Below, in pieces: positions 42,243 to 52,100 of a stretch of DNA of 64,000 bases. Source of the stretch: Cellulosimicrobium marinum. GTDB taxonomy: Bacteria > Actinomycetota > Actinomycetes > Actinomycetales > Cellulomonadaceae. Under the pieces are notes generated by a model. That model had not been told where the DNA came from. It did not search any database and saw nothing but the letters and a program-made list of their open reading frames with translations. The DNA is taken from contig NZ_JAJBZH010000002.1 in NCBI RefSeq assembly GCF_020551945.1, positions 668,085-732,084 of the forward strand, written 5' to 3'. Made by a program: the position numbers and the translations under genes. The stretch's first letter is position 1. Each line of letters begins with the position of its first letter.

Positions 42243-42686
42243 ATGCCCACTCGTATCGCACGCACCGCCTGGAACGGCGGCCTGCAGGACGGCCAGGGCC
42301 AGGTCGAGCTGTCGAGCTCGAAGGTCGGTACCTACGACGTGTCGTTCCCGCGCCGTGCCGCCGACGACGCGGGCGGCGTGACGAGCCCCGAGGAGCTCAT
42401 CGCGGCGGCGCACTCGTCGTGCTTCGCGATGCAGCTCTCCGCGGTGCTCGCCGAGGCGGGTGCGACGCCCGTCGCGCTCGAGGTGACCGTCGAGGTCGCG
42501 CTCGGCCCGGACCCGGCGGGCGGCTTCCAGATCCCGTCGATCGCGATCACCGTGCGCGGCGAGGCCGAGGGGATCGACGCCGCCGGGTTCCAGCAGGCCG
42601 CGGAGACCGCGAAGGCCACGTGCCCGGTGTCGAAGGCGCTCGCGGGCGTCGAGAGCGTCACGCTGGACGCGACGCTCGAGGGCTGA
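42243..42686 (+). CDS. OsmC/Ohr-type peroxiredoxin
   Basis: 147 residues. The two redox cysteines are Cys60 (HSSCFAMQL) and Cys127 (ATCPVSKAL), with Arg/Glu context and SPEELIAAAHSSC typical of OsmC. These enzymes reduce organic hydroperoxides with lipoyl or similar thiols. ATG 42243 follows AAGGAGATC. TACGGT at 42182-42187 is a plausible -10 with a leader of about 50 nt. Monocistronic; a palindromic element at 42712-42773 follows and probably terminates it. Confidence 0.92.
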   Translation: MPTRIARTAWNGGLQDGQGQVELSSSKVGTYDVSFPRRAADDAGGVTSPEELIAAAHSSCFAMQLSAVLAEAGATPVALEVTVEVALGPDPAGGFQIPSIAITVRGEAEGIDAAGFQQAAETAKATCPVSKALAGVESVTLDATLEG

Positions 42687-42711
42687 CCTCCTCCGCGCGG
42701 CTCAGCAGCAC

Positions 42712-42773
42712 CGCCGAACCCCGGGTTGCGCGGCACGTCCGGTCGGACGTGCCGAACGCCCCGGGGTTCGGCG
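42712..42773. repeat. Palindromic repeat family II, copy D2
   Basis: Perfect arms CGCCGAACCCCGG / CCGGGGTTCGGCG enclose GTTGCG and a second perfect hairpin CGGCACGTCCG-GT-CGGACGTGCCG. It sits between the convergent OsmC and SDR genes and can act as a bidirectional terminator. The ends match copy D1. Confidence 0.75.
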
Positions 42774-42840
42774 CGTCGGGGGACGGGGCGCGCGGCGCGA
42801 CCGCGGGTGCTGGGGGCGGCTCGGTGTGCGGCGGGCGGGC

Positions 42841-43884
42841 TCAGCGGGGGACGAGCGGCGGGGACGACGTCCCCGCGCCGTCGCGGATGCCCTCGACGAG
42901 CTCGGCGAGCGTGTCCTTCGCGTCGTGCTGCGGCGACCAGCGCAGCAGCTCGGTCGCGAACGTCGTGTCGAGGACGGGCGCGCGCATCGCCATGTCGAGC
43001 CAGCCTTCGCCGACCGGCACGAGCCGGGCGCGCCATCCCGCGGCCACGGCGGTGCGTGCCGTGCCGAACGGCACCTCCCGCCAGGAGCCGTCCGCGACGA
43101 CGTCGGCGACGTCCTGCGCGGTGAGCACGCTCGGGTGCGCCACGTTGAACGGCCCGGGGTGGCGGCCCACGACGATGCGCGCGTACGCGTCGGCGAGGTC
43201 GTCCGCGTGCACGGCCTGCAGGCGCAGGCCGGACGGCAGCGGGACGGTGGGCAGCGGCGTGCGACGCATGACCCGGGTCCCGAGCGGGCCGAGGAAGTAG
43301 CGGGTGATCTCGGACGCGGCGTCGCGCTGGAACACGAGCGCGGACCGCACGCGCGACACGACGAGCCCCGACTTGCGGTCGACGTCGTCGAGCATCGCCT
43401 CGACCGCGGCCTTGTCCTCGGAGTACGACGACCCGGGCACGCCGTCGACGGGGTACCCCTCGGAGACGGGGGCGTCTCGGGCCTCCCCGGCGTAGGGGGC
43501 GGGCGAGTAGGCGCCGACGGACGACGCGACGACGAGGTGCCGGGCGCCGGCGCGCTGCGCGGCCTCGACCACGCGCCGCGTGCCCTCGACGTTGACGCGA
43601 CGCAGGTACCCCCGGTCGTGGCTGGGCTGGATGGCCCACGCGAGGTGCACGACGACGTCCGCACCGGCGAGCGCGGCGTCGAGCCTCGCGTCGGCGTCGG
43701 GGGCGGCGACGTCGGCGTAGCGCCATGTCGCGACGTCGTGGGGGAAGCGCACGGTGCTGGACCCGTCGGCGCGGGGTACGCGCCGGGCGACGCCGACGAC
43801 GGAGGTCACGACGGGTTCCGTCGCGAGGCGGCGCAGCACCGCGGTCCCGACGTTCCCGCTCGCCCCGACGACCACCACGCGCAT
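42841..43884 (-). CDS. NAD-dependent epimerase/dehydratase (extended SDR)
   Basis: 347 residues. Rossmann motif VVVGASGNVGTAVLRRL at the N-terminus, active-site serine in VVASSVGAYSPAPY and the Y-x-x-x-K pair in SSYSEDKAAVEAML (about 145-158). Substrate-binding C-terminal domain contains LQAVHADDLADAYAR. Close to UDP-sugar epimerase-like SDRs, but the substrate cannot be named. The start has GGAGGCAGC upstream. No obvious operon partner; the TetR gene is upstream on the same strand after a hairpin. Confidence 0.85.
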   Translation of the reverse strand: MRVVVVGASGNVGTAVLRRLATEPVVTSVVGVARRVPRADGSSTVRFPHDVATWRYADVAAPDADARLDAALAGADVVVHLAWAIQPSHDRGYLRRVNVEGTRRVVEAAQRAGARHLVVASSVGAYSPAPYAGEARDAPVSEGYPVDGVPGSSYSEDKAAVEAMLDDVDRKSGLVVSRVRSALVFQRDAASEITRYFLGPLGTRVMRRTPLPTVPLPSGLRLQAVHADDLADAYARIVVGRHPGPFNVAHPSVLTAQDVADVVADGSWREVPFGTARTAVAAGWRARLVPVGEGWLDMAMRAPVLDTTFATELLRWSPQHDAKDTLAELVEGIRDGAGTSSPPLVPR

Positions 43885-43908
43885 GTGCTGCCTCCGCTCT
43901 CGTGCCGA

Positions 43909-43943
43909 CGCGCCGTGCGCCCGGGGACGTCCCGGACGGCGCG
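43909..43943. terminator. Hairpin after tetR
   Basis: CGCGCCGT / ACGGCGCG with further pairing inside (CCGGGG...CCCGG) in the gap between the tetR stop and the epimerase gene, on the minus strand. Confidence 0.5.
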
Positions 43944-43960
43944 CCGGTCCTGTCCCGACG

Positions 43961-44629
43961 CTAGCCCGCGGCGTCGGTGTTCGCGCGGGCGATGGCGAGG
44001 ACGGCGCTGCGTGCGGGCTCGGTGAGCTCGGGCACGAGCACGACGGCGCTCGCGAGCACGAGCCGTTCGATCTCGGTGCGGGTGAGGTCGCCGCCGCCGA
44101 GCCAGGCGGCGGTGACGTTCTCGACGAGGGCGACCCAGCCGCCCGCGAGGAGGTGCCAGCGCGGCGTGGGCGGCGGCCCGACGGTGGCGGCGGTCGACGT
44201 CATGCGCAGGACGAGCCCTGCCCGGACGGCGGCGAGCGCTTCCTGGGTGTCGGTGTCGTCGGCGAGGGTGCCGCGCCACAGGTCCTGCCAGACGCGGCGG
44301 CGCGCCTCGACGGCGTCGAGGAACGCGGTGACGGCGAGGGCGGGGCGCTGGGCGAGGGGGAGGCCGTCGGGGGTGACGGTGGCGCGCTCGAGCTCGGCGA
44401 TCGCGACCGCCGCGACGGCGCGGCGCAGCCCGGCGGTGGAGCCGAAGTAGTGGAACACGAGCGCCTTGGACGCGCCGGCGCGTGCGGCGACGGTGGCGGG
44501 CACGAGCGCGTCGAGGCCGTGCTCGTCGGCCTCGCGCGCGGCGGCGTCGAGGAGCTCGGCGCGGCGGTCCGCGGGTTCGCGGCGGGCCCGGGGGTGCGGG
44601 GGCGGCGGGGTGCGGGCGGGCGTGGTCAC
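43961..44629 (-). CDS. TetR-family repressor of the ABC/YhgE genes
   Basis: 222 residues. A disordered proline/arginine start precedes the HTH (RRAELLDAAAREADEHG, then LVPATVAARAGASKALVFHYFGS). The ligand-binding domain is helical and alanine-rich. GTG 44629 is divergent from a degenerate ABC ATPase/YhgE operon, and two perfect GTTGAC-N5-GTCAAC palindromes lie between them, so it probably represses itself and that operon. TAGAAC lies 12 nt ahead of the start, partly next to operator 1. Confidence 0.88.
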   Translation of the reverse strand: MTTPARTPPPPHPRARREPADRRAELLDAAAREADEHGLDALVPATVAARAGASKALVFHYFGSTAGLRRAVAAVAIAELERATVTPDGLPLAQRPALAVTAFLDAVEARRRVWQDLWRGTLADDTDTQEALAAVRAGLVLRMTSTAATVGPPPTPRWHLLAGGWVALVENVTAAWLGGGDLTRTEIERLVLASAVVLVPELTEPARSAVLAIARANTDAAG

Positions 44630-44648
44630 GCCACCGTTCTACCGCCCG

Positions 44649-44667
44649 TGTTGACCGCGAGTCAACA
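44649..44667. promoter_or_regulatory. TetR operator 1
   Basis: TGTTGAC, spacer CGCGA, GTCAACA: perfect 7-bp palindrome 20 bp upstream of the tetR start, next to its -10. Confidence 0.8.
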
Positions 44668-44680
44668 AGAGGCGTAGAAC

Positions 44681-44699
44681 TGTTGACCAGTAGTCAACA
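44681..44699. promoter_or_regulatory. TetR operator 2
   Basis: TGTTGAC, spacer CAGTA, GTCAACA: the same palindrome with centre 32 bp (about three helical turns) from operator 1 and 33 bp before the ABC gene start. Confidence 0.8.
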
Positions 44700-44731
44700 A
44701 GCGGCCGCCGCGTGGCCGGGGAGGGGCGAGC

Positions 44732-45424
44732 GTGCAGATCACGCTGAACGACGTCCGCGTGGACGGCCGGCACGGGCCGATGCTCGACCCCGTCGACCTC
44801 ACCTGGTCGACCGGGGAGTGCGTCCTCGTCGCCGCCGAGCCCGGCCACGGCCACACCGCGCTCGCGCTCGTCGCCACGGGCCGGTACGTCCCGAGCGCCG
44901 GGACCGTGCGCCTCGACGGCGTCCCCGCCCGGGCCGCCGAGCTGCGCGCCGTCACCGCCGTCGTGGACGTCCCGGGCGTCAGCGAGCCCGACGACGCGCT
45001 CACCGTCGCCGCCGTCGTGGCCGAGGGCCTGGCCCTCGCCGGCCGGCGCTCGCTCCCGGGCGACGTCACGCGCTGGCTCGGGGACCACTCGCTGCTCGCC
45101 GACCGTGCGCGCCGCCTCGACCAGGTGCCGGGCGTGGTCCGGACCGCGCTGCTCGCGGCGCTCGCCGCCGAGCGCGACGGCGTGCGGTTCCTCGTGCTCG
45201 CCCTGCCCGACCGGCACGGCGGCGAGCCGTCCGGCTGGTGGGAGGTCGCGCGCACGCTCGCGTCGTCGGGCCTGGGCGTGCTCGTGCAGAGCGCGCGCTC
45301 GTCCGCGCGCGACCTCGGCGCCGCGCTGCCGCCCGCGCACGGCGCCTACGCCGCCCCGCCCGTCGTCGCGCTGCGCTCGCGGCCGACGGCGCCCCGCACC
45401 CCCGGCGAGGAGGAGACCCGGTGA
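44732..45424 (+). CDS. Degenerate ABC ATPase-like partner of YhgE/Pip
   Basis: 230 residues. The fold begins like an ABC ATPase (ITLNDVRVDGRHGPMLDPVDLTW, GECVLVAAEPG), but Walker A reads EPGHGHTALA with His for the essential Lys, there is no LSGGQ signature and Walker B is FLVLALPDRHG rather than LLLDEP. ATP hydrolysis by the usual mechanism is unlikely. It is coupled to the YhgE/Pip gene (GTGA at 45421-45424) and controlled by the TetR operators. It may be a structural relic or regulator of the membrane protein. Confidence 0.75.
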   Translation: MQITLNDVRVDGRHGPMLDPVDLTWSTGECVLVAAEPGHGHTALALVATGRYVPSAGTVRLDGVPARAAELRAVTAVVDVPGVSEPDDALTVAAVVAEGLALAGRRSLPGDVTRWLGDHSLLADRARRLDQVPGVVRTALLAALAAERDGVRFLVLALPDRHGGEPSGWWEVARTLASSGLGVLVQSARSSARDLGAALPPAHGAYAAPPVVALRSRPTAPRTPGEEETR

Positions 45425-47547
45425 CCGCCGTCCGCCTCGGCCTGTCCGAGCTGCGCCGCCTCGTGGCCGGGACCATGCCGCGCCTCGCGATCCTCGCGAT
45501 GGCGCTGATCCCCACGCTCTACGCGGGGCTCTACCTCTTCGCGAACCACGACCCCTACGGGCGGCTCGACCAGGTGCCCGCCGCGCTCGTCGTCCTCGAC
45601 GAGGGAACGACCACCACCGACGCCACGACCGGCGAGACCGCGCACCGCGACCTGGGCCGCGACGTCGCCGACGAGCTGCTCGACGACGGCGGGTTCGGCT
45701 GGGTCGAGACGTCGCAGGCCGACGCCGAGTACGGCGTCCGGTCGGGGCGCTACGACGCGGCCCTCGTCATCGGCCCCACGTTCTCCGCGGACCTGGCCTC
45801 CGCGAGCGAGCTCGCCCCGCGGCAGGCGAGCCTCACGCTCGTCACCAACGACGCGAACAACTACCTCGCCCGGACCATCGCGGACCAGGTCGTCGGCCAG
45901 GTGCGCGACTCGATCGCCCGGCAGGTGGGGACCGAGGCGGCCGACACGTTCCTGCGCGGCTTCGCGTCGATCCACACGAACCTCGCCGACGCGGTGGAGG
46001 GCGCGGACCGGCTCCTCGACGGGTCGACGCGGCTGCGGGACGGGGTCGTCACCGCGGACGACGGCGCGCACACCCTCGCCGACGGCGCCCGGCAGGCCGC
46101 AGACGGGGCGGCGACGCTCGACGCGAGCGTCGGCCCGCTCGCCGACGCCGCGGGACAGCTCGACGCCGGTGCGCACGACCTCGCGGACGGGCTCGGCACG
46201 CTGAGCGACGGCGCCGACGCGCTGCCCGACCGGGCGCAGGAGCTCGCCGACGGCGCCGCCTCCGTCGCGGACGGGAACGCGCAGGTCGCGGGCTACGGGC
46301 AGCAGGCCGCGGACGCCGCCGCGCAGGTGCTCCCCGCGCTCGACACGGTCCGCGACGACGTCGGCACGGCGCTCGACGACCGGCTCGGCCTCCTCGTCGA
46401 CCAGGGCGTGCTCACGCAGGACCAGGCCGACGCCGTCCGTGCCGACGTGCAGGCGCAGGTCGCCCCCGTCCTCGACGCGCAGCGGTCCCGGGTCCAGGGC
46501 GCGGTCGACGACGTGCAGGGCGCGTCGGCGCAGCTCGACCGGCTCGCCGACGGGTCTCGCCAGGTCGCCGACGGCGCGAGCGCGCTCGCCGCCGCGACCC
46601 CGCAGCTCACCGCCGGCATCGCCACGGCGGCGGACGGCGCGGACCGGCTCGCGGACGGGACAGGTCGGCTCGCGGCCGCGACCCCGGCCCTCGTCGACGG
46701 GACGGACCGGCTCGCGGACGGCACCGCCCAGGTGGCCGACGGCGCGGGCTCGCTCGCGGACGGCCTCGACGACCTGGGCGACGGGTCGGGCGATCTCGTC
46801 GACGGGGTCACGCAGCTGCGCGACGGCCTCTCCGACGGCCTCGGCCGGGTGCCCGACCTCGACGAGCAGACGCGCCAGGACACCGCCGAGACGATCGGCG
46901 ACCCCGTCTCGGTGCGCAACGACGCCCTCGCCTCGGCCGGGACCTACGGCGGCGGGCTCGCCCCGTTCTTCCTGTCCCTCGCCACGTGGATCGGCGCCTA
47001 CGTGCTGTTCCTGCTCGTCCGACCCCTCTCGACGCGCGCCCTCGCGGCCGGGCGCTCAGGCCTGGCCACCGCCCTGGGCGGGTGGCTCACCCCGGCCGCG
47101 ATCGGCGTCGTGCAGGTGGCCGCGATGTTCACCGTGACGAAGGTCGCGCTCGACATCGAGCCCGCGCACGGCGTCGGCACGGCGCTGTTCCTCGTGCTCG
47201 TCTCGGCGACGTTCGTCGCGATCCTCCAGGCGCTCAACGTGTGGCTCGGCGCCGCCGGGCAGTTCCTCGGGCTCGTCCTCATGCTCGTCCAGCTCGTCAC
47301 CGCGGGCGGCACGTTCCCCTGGCAGACGATCCCGCAGCCGCTCCAGGCCATGCACCGGTTCCTGCCCATGACGTACGCCGTCGAGGGCCTGCGCCAGCTC
47401 CTGTACGGAGGGAACCTGGCCACGGTGGCGCGCGACGCCGTCGTCCTCGCCGTCGTCCTCGCCGGTGCCCTCGCGCTCACCGCCGTCGCGGCCCGCCGCC
47501 GGCGGGTGTGGACCCTCACCACCCTCCAGCCCGAGCTCGTCCTGTGA
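45421..47547 (+). CDS. YhgE/Pip-family membrane protein
   Basis: 708 residues. An N-terminal membrane helix (MPRLAILAMALIPTLYAGLYLF) is followed by an extracellular domain with NDANNYLARTIADQV, then a long repeat region rich in L-A-D-G-A and L-x-D-G-T motifs (about 195-475) forming a helical rod, and five to six C-terminal membrane helices resembling ABC-2 permeases. Relatives include phage infection protein Pip and ESX-linked and lipid-related exporters. With a degenerate ATPase upstream, the energy source is unclear. Confidence 0.88.
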   Translation: MTAVRLGLSELRRLVAGTMPRLAILAMALIPTLYAGLYLFANHDPYGRLDQVPAALVVLDEGTTTTDATTGETAHRDLGRDVADELLDDGGFGWVETSQADAEYGVRSGRYDAALVIGPTFSADLASASELAPRQASLTLVTNDANNYLARTIADQVVGQVRDSIARQVGTEAADTFLRGFASIHTNLADAVEGADRLLDGSTRLRDGVVTADDGAHTLADGARQAADGAATLDASVGPLADAAGQLDAGAHDLADGLGTLSDGADALPDRAQELADGAASVADGNAQVAGYGQQAADAAAQVLPALDTVRDDVGTALDDRLGLLVDQGVLTQDQADAVRADVQAQVAPVLDAQRSRVQGAVDDVQGASAQLDRLADGSRQVADGASALAAATPQLTAGIATAADGADRLADGTGRLAAATPALVDGTDRLADGTAQVADGAGSLADGLDDLGDGSGDLVDGVTQLRDGLSDGLGRVPDLDEQTRQDTAETIGDPVSVRNDALASAGTYGGGLAPFFLSLATWIGAYVLFLLVRPLSTRALAAGRSGLATALGGWLTPAAIGVVQVAAMFTVTKVALDIEPAHGVGTALFLVLVSATFVAILQALNVWLGAAGQFLGLVLMLVQLVTAGGTFPWQTIPQPLQAMHRFLPMTYAVEGLRQLLYGGNLATVARDAVVLAVVLAGALALTAVAARRRRVWTLTTLQPELVL

Positions 47548-47551
47548 CGCT

Positions 47552-47587
47552 CGCGTGCTGCTCACGCGGGCGCGTGAGCAGCACGCG
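47552..47587. terminator. Bidirectional terminator, YhgE and ridA
   Basis: CGCGTGCTGCTCACGCG and its exact complement separated by GG, right after the YhgE stop and just past the convergent ridA stop. Confidence 0.85.
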
Positions 47588-47591
47588 GACG

Positions 47592-47987
47592 TCATGCGAC
47601 CGCGGTCGCCTCGAGCTCGACGACCTGCCCCGGGATCGCGAGCCGGACCACGCCGAGCATCGTCGTCGCCGGTGCGACCCCGGCCGCTCCCAGGCGACCG
47701 GCCAGGACCCCGTAGTGGGGCAGGAGAGCGTCGACGTCCGTGGTGAAGACGGTGAGGCGGACGATGTGGGAGAGGGACATCCCGGCCTCGGCGAGCACGC
47801 CCTCGAGGTTGTCCAGCGCGAGCGTGAGCTGTGCGGCGACGTCCCCCTCGTGCTGCGGACGGCCGTCCGGACCCGTCGCCGTCTGGCCCGAGACGTAGAG
47901 CGTCCGGTGCTCCCCCGACACGACCTCCCCCTGGTTGAAGCCCAGGTCCAGCGACCAGCTCACCGGGTTGACTGCTGTGCGTTCCAT
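47592..47987 (-). CDS. RidA/YjgF-family enamine deaminase-like protein
   Basis: 131 residues, standard RidA length. LYVSGQTATGPDGRPQHEGDVAAQ and DNLEGVLAEAGMSLSHIVRLTVF are typical; the catalytic Arg-like position in RidA is occupied within TTMLGVVRLAIPGQVVELEATAV. Such proteins hydrolyse reactive enamines or serve related clean-up reactions. ATG 47987 is divergent from a WYL regulator, so the pair may be co-regulated through the palindrome at 48082-48098. Confidence 0.88.
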   Translation of the reverse strand: MERTAVNPVSWSLDLGFNQGEVVSGEHRTLYVSGQTATGPDGRPQHEGDVAAQLTLALDNLEGVLAEAGMSLSHIVRLTVFTTDVDALLPHYGVLAGRLGAAGVAPATTMLGVVRLAIPGQVVELEATAVA

Positions 47988-48081
47988 CGACACTCCTGTC
48001 CGACGTCCGAAGGGCCCGGCGGCCTGGCGCCACCGTCCTGACCCCTCGCGACCAGCCTGGACGCTCATCACGACACCTCCT

Positions 48082-48098
48082 GTCACGTTTTCTGTGAC
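48082..48098. promoter_or_regulatory. GTCAC-N7-GTGAC palindrome
   Basis: GTCAC, spacer GTTTTCT, GTGAC immediately before the WYL regulator start and about 95 bp from the ridA start. A candidate autoregulatory operator in the divergent region. Confidence 0.45.
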
Positions 48099-48101
48099 GA
48101 T

Positions 48102-49118
48102 GTGCTCGTGCGTGCGGACCGCTTGGTGTCGATCGTGCTGCTGCTGCGTCGGCACGGCCGTCTGACCGCGCGGCAGCTCGCCGACGAGCTCGAGGTGTCC
48201 ACCCGCACCGTCCTGCGGGACGTCGAGGCGCTCTCCGGTGCGGGCGTCCCCGTCTACGCGGAGCGTGGCCGCCACGGGGGATTCGCCCTCCTTCCCGGCT
48301 TCCGCGCCGAGCTCGGCGACCTGCACCACGACGAGGCCCTCGCCCTGCTCACGGCGACGTCTCGGCACGGCGGGCGTGTCTTCGGGCTCGGACCGGCCCT
48401 CGCCTCCGCGATGCGCAAGGTGGTCGACGCCCTCCCCGACGGGCACCGCGCCCGCCTGGACGACGCGTCCCGCAGGTTTCTCGTCGAGCCCGAGACGGAC
48501 CTGCTCTCGCGCAGGGCCGCCGTCGAGAGCCCCCCGTCCGCGGTGATGGGCGAGGTCCGCGAGGCCGTGCTCGCCGGCCGCAAGTTCCGCTTCCGCTACG
48601 CCGCTCCCGACCAGGAGCCGCGCCTGCACGAGGTGGATCCCGTCGGTCTCGTCACCGTCCGCGACCGGACCTACCTCCTGGCGACCAAGGCGGGCGAGGA
48701 CCGCACGTATCGGGTGTCGCGGATGCTCGACGCCGAGATGCTTCCCGAGCCCGCGGACCGGCCCGCCGACGTCGACCTCGACGAGACCTGGGCCCGCCGC
48801 GCCGCGCGCTTCCTCGCGGACGGTCACGTGACCGTCGTCGTGGACGTCGACCCCTCGGTGCGCGAGGACCTGGTGCGGACGGCACGCGCCGTCCGCGAGG
48901 AGACGCCACAGCCCGGGGGTCGTCTCCGGCTCGAGCTGGTCTTCCAGGACCTCCGGCACGCCGTCTGGGCGGTGTGGCAGGCGGGGACCGCGGCCGAGGC
49001 GATCTCCCCCGAGGGCCTGCGCGCGGGACTGCTCGCGCGCGCCACCGCGCTCGCCGACCGCTACCGGCCCCCGCCCGCCGGGGCGCGCGGGAACGCCGCG
49101 CGCGAGTCCGACACCTGA
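48102..49118 (+). CDS. HTH_11/WYL-domain transcriptional regulator
   Basis: 338 residues. The N-terminal winged helix (SIVLLLRRHGRLTARQLADELEVSTRTVLRDVEAL split over residues 10-45) is followed by GRHGGFALLPGF and a WYL domain (FRFRYAAPDQEPRLHEVDPVGLV, then YLLATKAGEDRTYRVSRML) with the WCX C-terminus. WYL domains sense small ligands. GTG 48102 was chosen since it gives the conserved start and no ribosome site exists, so translation may be leaderless. It is divergent from ridA. Confidence 0.88.
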   Translation: MLVRADRLVSIVLLLRRHGRLTARQLADELEVSTRTVLRDVEALSGAGVPVYAERGRHGGFALLPGFRAELGDLHHDEALALLTATSRHGGRVFGLGPALASAMRKVVDALPDGHRARLDDASRRFLVEPETDLLSRRAAVESPPSAVMGEVREAVLAGRKFRFRYAAPDQEPRLHEVDPVGLVTVRDRTYLLATKAGEDRTYRVSRMLDAEMLPEPADRPADVDLDETWARRAARFLADGHVTVVVDVDPSVREDLVRTARAVREETPQPGGRLRLELVFQDLRHAVWAVWQAGTAAEAISPEGLRAGLLARATALADRYRPPPAGARGNAARESDT

Positions 49119-49163
49119 CGGACCGGGCCGACGGCGCGTGCCCGGCAGTGCGAGAATCGCGAC

Positions 49164-52100
49164 GTGTCCGCTGAGATGTCCGCCGAGATCGACGCCACCA
49201 CGGCCCCCGCCGCGCAGCACGACCCGAACGGTGCGCGGCGGTCCGCCTCCGGCGCCACCACCCCGGCGGACGCCGGGCACGCGGCGGCGCTGCGGGAGGC
49301 GGAGCGGGCGGCCGACGCCGCGCGGTCGGCGCTCGCGGACGCGCTGCGGACGGTGACGCGGGGCCGGGTCGACGCCTCGACGCGGCGCCGCGCGGAGTAC
49401 TCCACGGACGCGTCGAACTACCGGGTGGTCCCCGAGGTCGTCGTGTTCCCGAAGGACGTCGACGACGCGGTCGCGGCGCTCGACGTCGCGCGCGAGCTGG
49501 AGGTCCCGATCACGGCGCGCGGCGCGGGGACGTCGGTCGCGGGGAACTCGGTGGGGCCGGGCGTCGTCCTCGACTTCTCGCAGCACCTGCACCGGGTCCT
49601 GGACGTGGACCCCGAGGCCCGCACGGCGCGCATCGAGCCGGGTGTGGTCATGTCGTCGCTCCAGCAGGCTGCGGCGCCGCACGGGCTGCGGTTCGGCCCC
49701 GACCCGTCGACGCAGAACCGCGCGACGCTCGGCGGGATGATCGGCAACAACGCGTGCGGCCCGCACGCCGTGGCGTACGGGCGCACGGCCGACAACGTGA
49801 TCGAGCTCGACGTGGTCGACGGCAGCGGCCGGCGCTTCACCGCGGGGAAGGGCGACCCGACGTTCGCCGCGGTCCCCGGGCTGGCCGACCTGGTCCGGGA
49901 CAACCTCGCGCTCATCCGCACGGAGTTCGGCCGGTTCGGGCGTCAGGTCTCGGGGTACTCGCTCGAGCACCTGCTGCCGGAGAACGGCTCGGACCTCGCG
50001 AAGGCGCTCGTGGGCACCGAGGGCACGCTCGTGACCGTCCTCGGCGCGACGGTCCGGCTCGTGCCGGTCCCGTCCAAGCCGACGCTCGTCGTGCTGGGCT
50101 ACCCGGACATGCCGTCGGCGGCCGACGACGTCCCGACCTTCCTGAACCTCAGCCCTCTCGCGGTCGAGGGCCTGGACGCGCGCCTCGTCGACGTCGTGCG
50201 CCGCGCCAAGGGCGACGCGTCGGTCCCGCCGCTGCCGCCGGGCGCCGGGTGGCTCATGGTCGAGGTCGGTGGCGCGACCCCCGAGGAGGCGAGGGCGAAC
50301 GCGGAGGCGATCGTCGCGGCGTCGGGCAGCGAGGCGACGATGATCCTGCCCGCCGGGCCCGAGGCCACGAAGATGTGGCAGATCCGGGCCGACGGCGCGG
50401 GCCTGGCCGGGCGGACGCCGTCGGGCGAGCAGGCGTGGCCGGGCTGGGAGGACTCCGCGGTCCCGCCGGAGAGGCTGGGCGACTACCTGCGCGACCTCGA
50501 CGCGCTCATGGCGCGCTACGGCGTCGACGGCCTGCCGTACGGGCACTTCGGCGACGGGTGCGTGCACCTGCGCATCGACATCCCGCTGGAGGCGTCGGGC
50601 TCGGTGCTGCGCACGTTCATGCTCGAGGCGGCCGACCTCGTCGCGAAGCACGGCGGGTCGCTCTCCGGCGAGCACGGCGACGGCCGCGCGCGCTCCGAGC
50701 TCCTGCCGGTGATGTACAGCCCCGAGGCGATCGCGCTGCTGGAGCAGTTCAAGGCCCTGTTCGACCCCGCGGACGTCATGAACCCGGGCGTCGTCGTGCG
50801 CCCGCGCGCCATCGACGACGACCTGCGCCGCCCCCACGCCCACCCCGTGCTGTCCGCCCTGGGTGCCGCAGGCGGTCCGGGCACGACGGCGCCCGCGAAG
50901 GTCACGAAGATCTCGCGCCGCGCCGGGTACCAGGGCTTCTCGTTCATGCACGACCACGGCGACATGACGCAGGCCGTGCACCGCTGCGTCGGTGTCGGCA
51001 AGTGCCGCGCCGACACCAGCGCCGCGGGCGGTTTCATGTGCCCGTCGTACCAGGCGACGAAGGACGAGAAGGACGTCACGCGCGGTCGTGCGCGCGTCCT
51101 CCAGGAGGCGGTCAACGGCACGCTCGTGGGCGGGCTGGCCGCGCCGGAGGTGCGCGAGTCGCTCGACCTGTGCCTGTCCTGCAAGGCGTGCTCCTCGGAC
51201 TGCCCGGCCGGCGTCGACATGGCGCAGTACAAGTCCGAGGTGCTCTACCGGACGTACCGCGGGAAGATCCGGCCGGTCGACCACTACGCGCTCGGGTGGC
51301 TGCCGGTGTGGGCGCGCCTCGCCACGGGCATGCCGCGGCTCGTCAACAAGCTCCTCGGCGTCCGCCCGATCGCCAAGACCGTCCTGTGGGCGGGCGGCAT
51401 GGACACGCGCCGGTCCATGACGACGTTCGCCGAGGTCCCGTTCCGCACCTGGTGGAAGCGCGGCGGCGCCACGCAGGGCGTCCCCGGGCTCGCGATCGGC
51501 GCGCGCCCCGGCCACCCGGTGCGCGACGAGCGACCCAAGGTCGTCCTGTGGACGGACTCGTTCAGCGACAACATGTCGCCGAGCGTGCCCCAGGCGGCGG
51601 TGAAGGTGCTCACGGCCGCCGGGTACGACGTCGTCGTCCCCGACCAGGAGGCGTGCTGCGGCCTCACGTGGATCAGCACCGGCCAGCTCGACGGCGCGCG
51701 CAAGCGCCTCGAGAACCTGCTGTCCGTCCTCGGCCCGTACGCCGTCAACGGCATCCCGATCATGGGCCTCGAACCGTCGTGCACCGCCGTGCTGCGCTCC
51801 GACCTCGTCGACCTCTTCCCCGACGACCCGCGTGCGGTCGCCGTCTCCCGGGCGACGCGCACCCTCGCCGAGCTGCTCACGTCCGTCGACACCGCGCCCG
51901 GCAAGGACTCCGGGTGGCGCATGCCAGACCTCTCCGACGTGACCGCCGTCGTGCAGCCCCACTGCCACCAGCACTCCGTGATGGGGTTCGCCGCCGACGA
52001 GCGCCTCCTGCGCTCCGCGGGCGCGACGATCCAGGTCCTCGCAGGCTGCTGCGGCCTCGCCGGGAACTTCGGCATGCAGAAGGGCCACTACGAGACGTCG

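Noticed and set aside
44650..44698. Tandem terminator hairpins
   Set aside because: The two GTTGAC-N5-GTCAAC palindromes are short, identical in arm sequence and lie in a divergent promoter region next to a TetR gene, so operators fit better.
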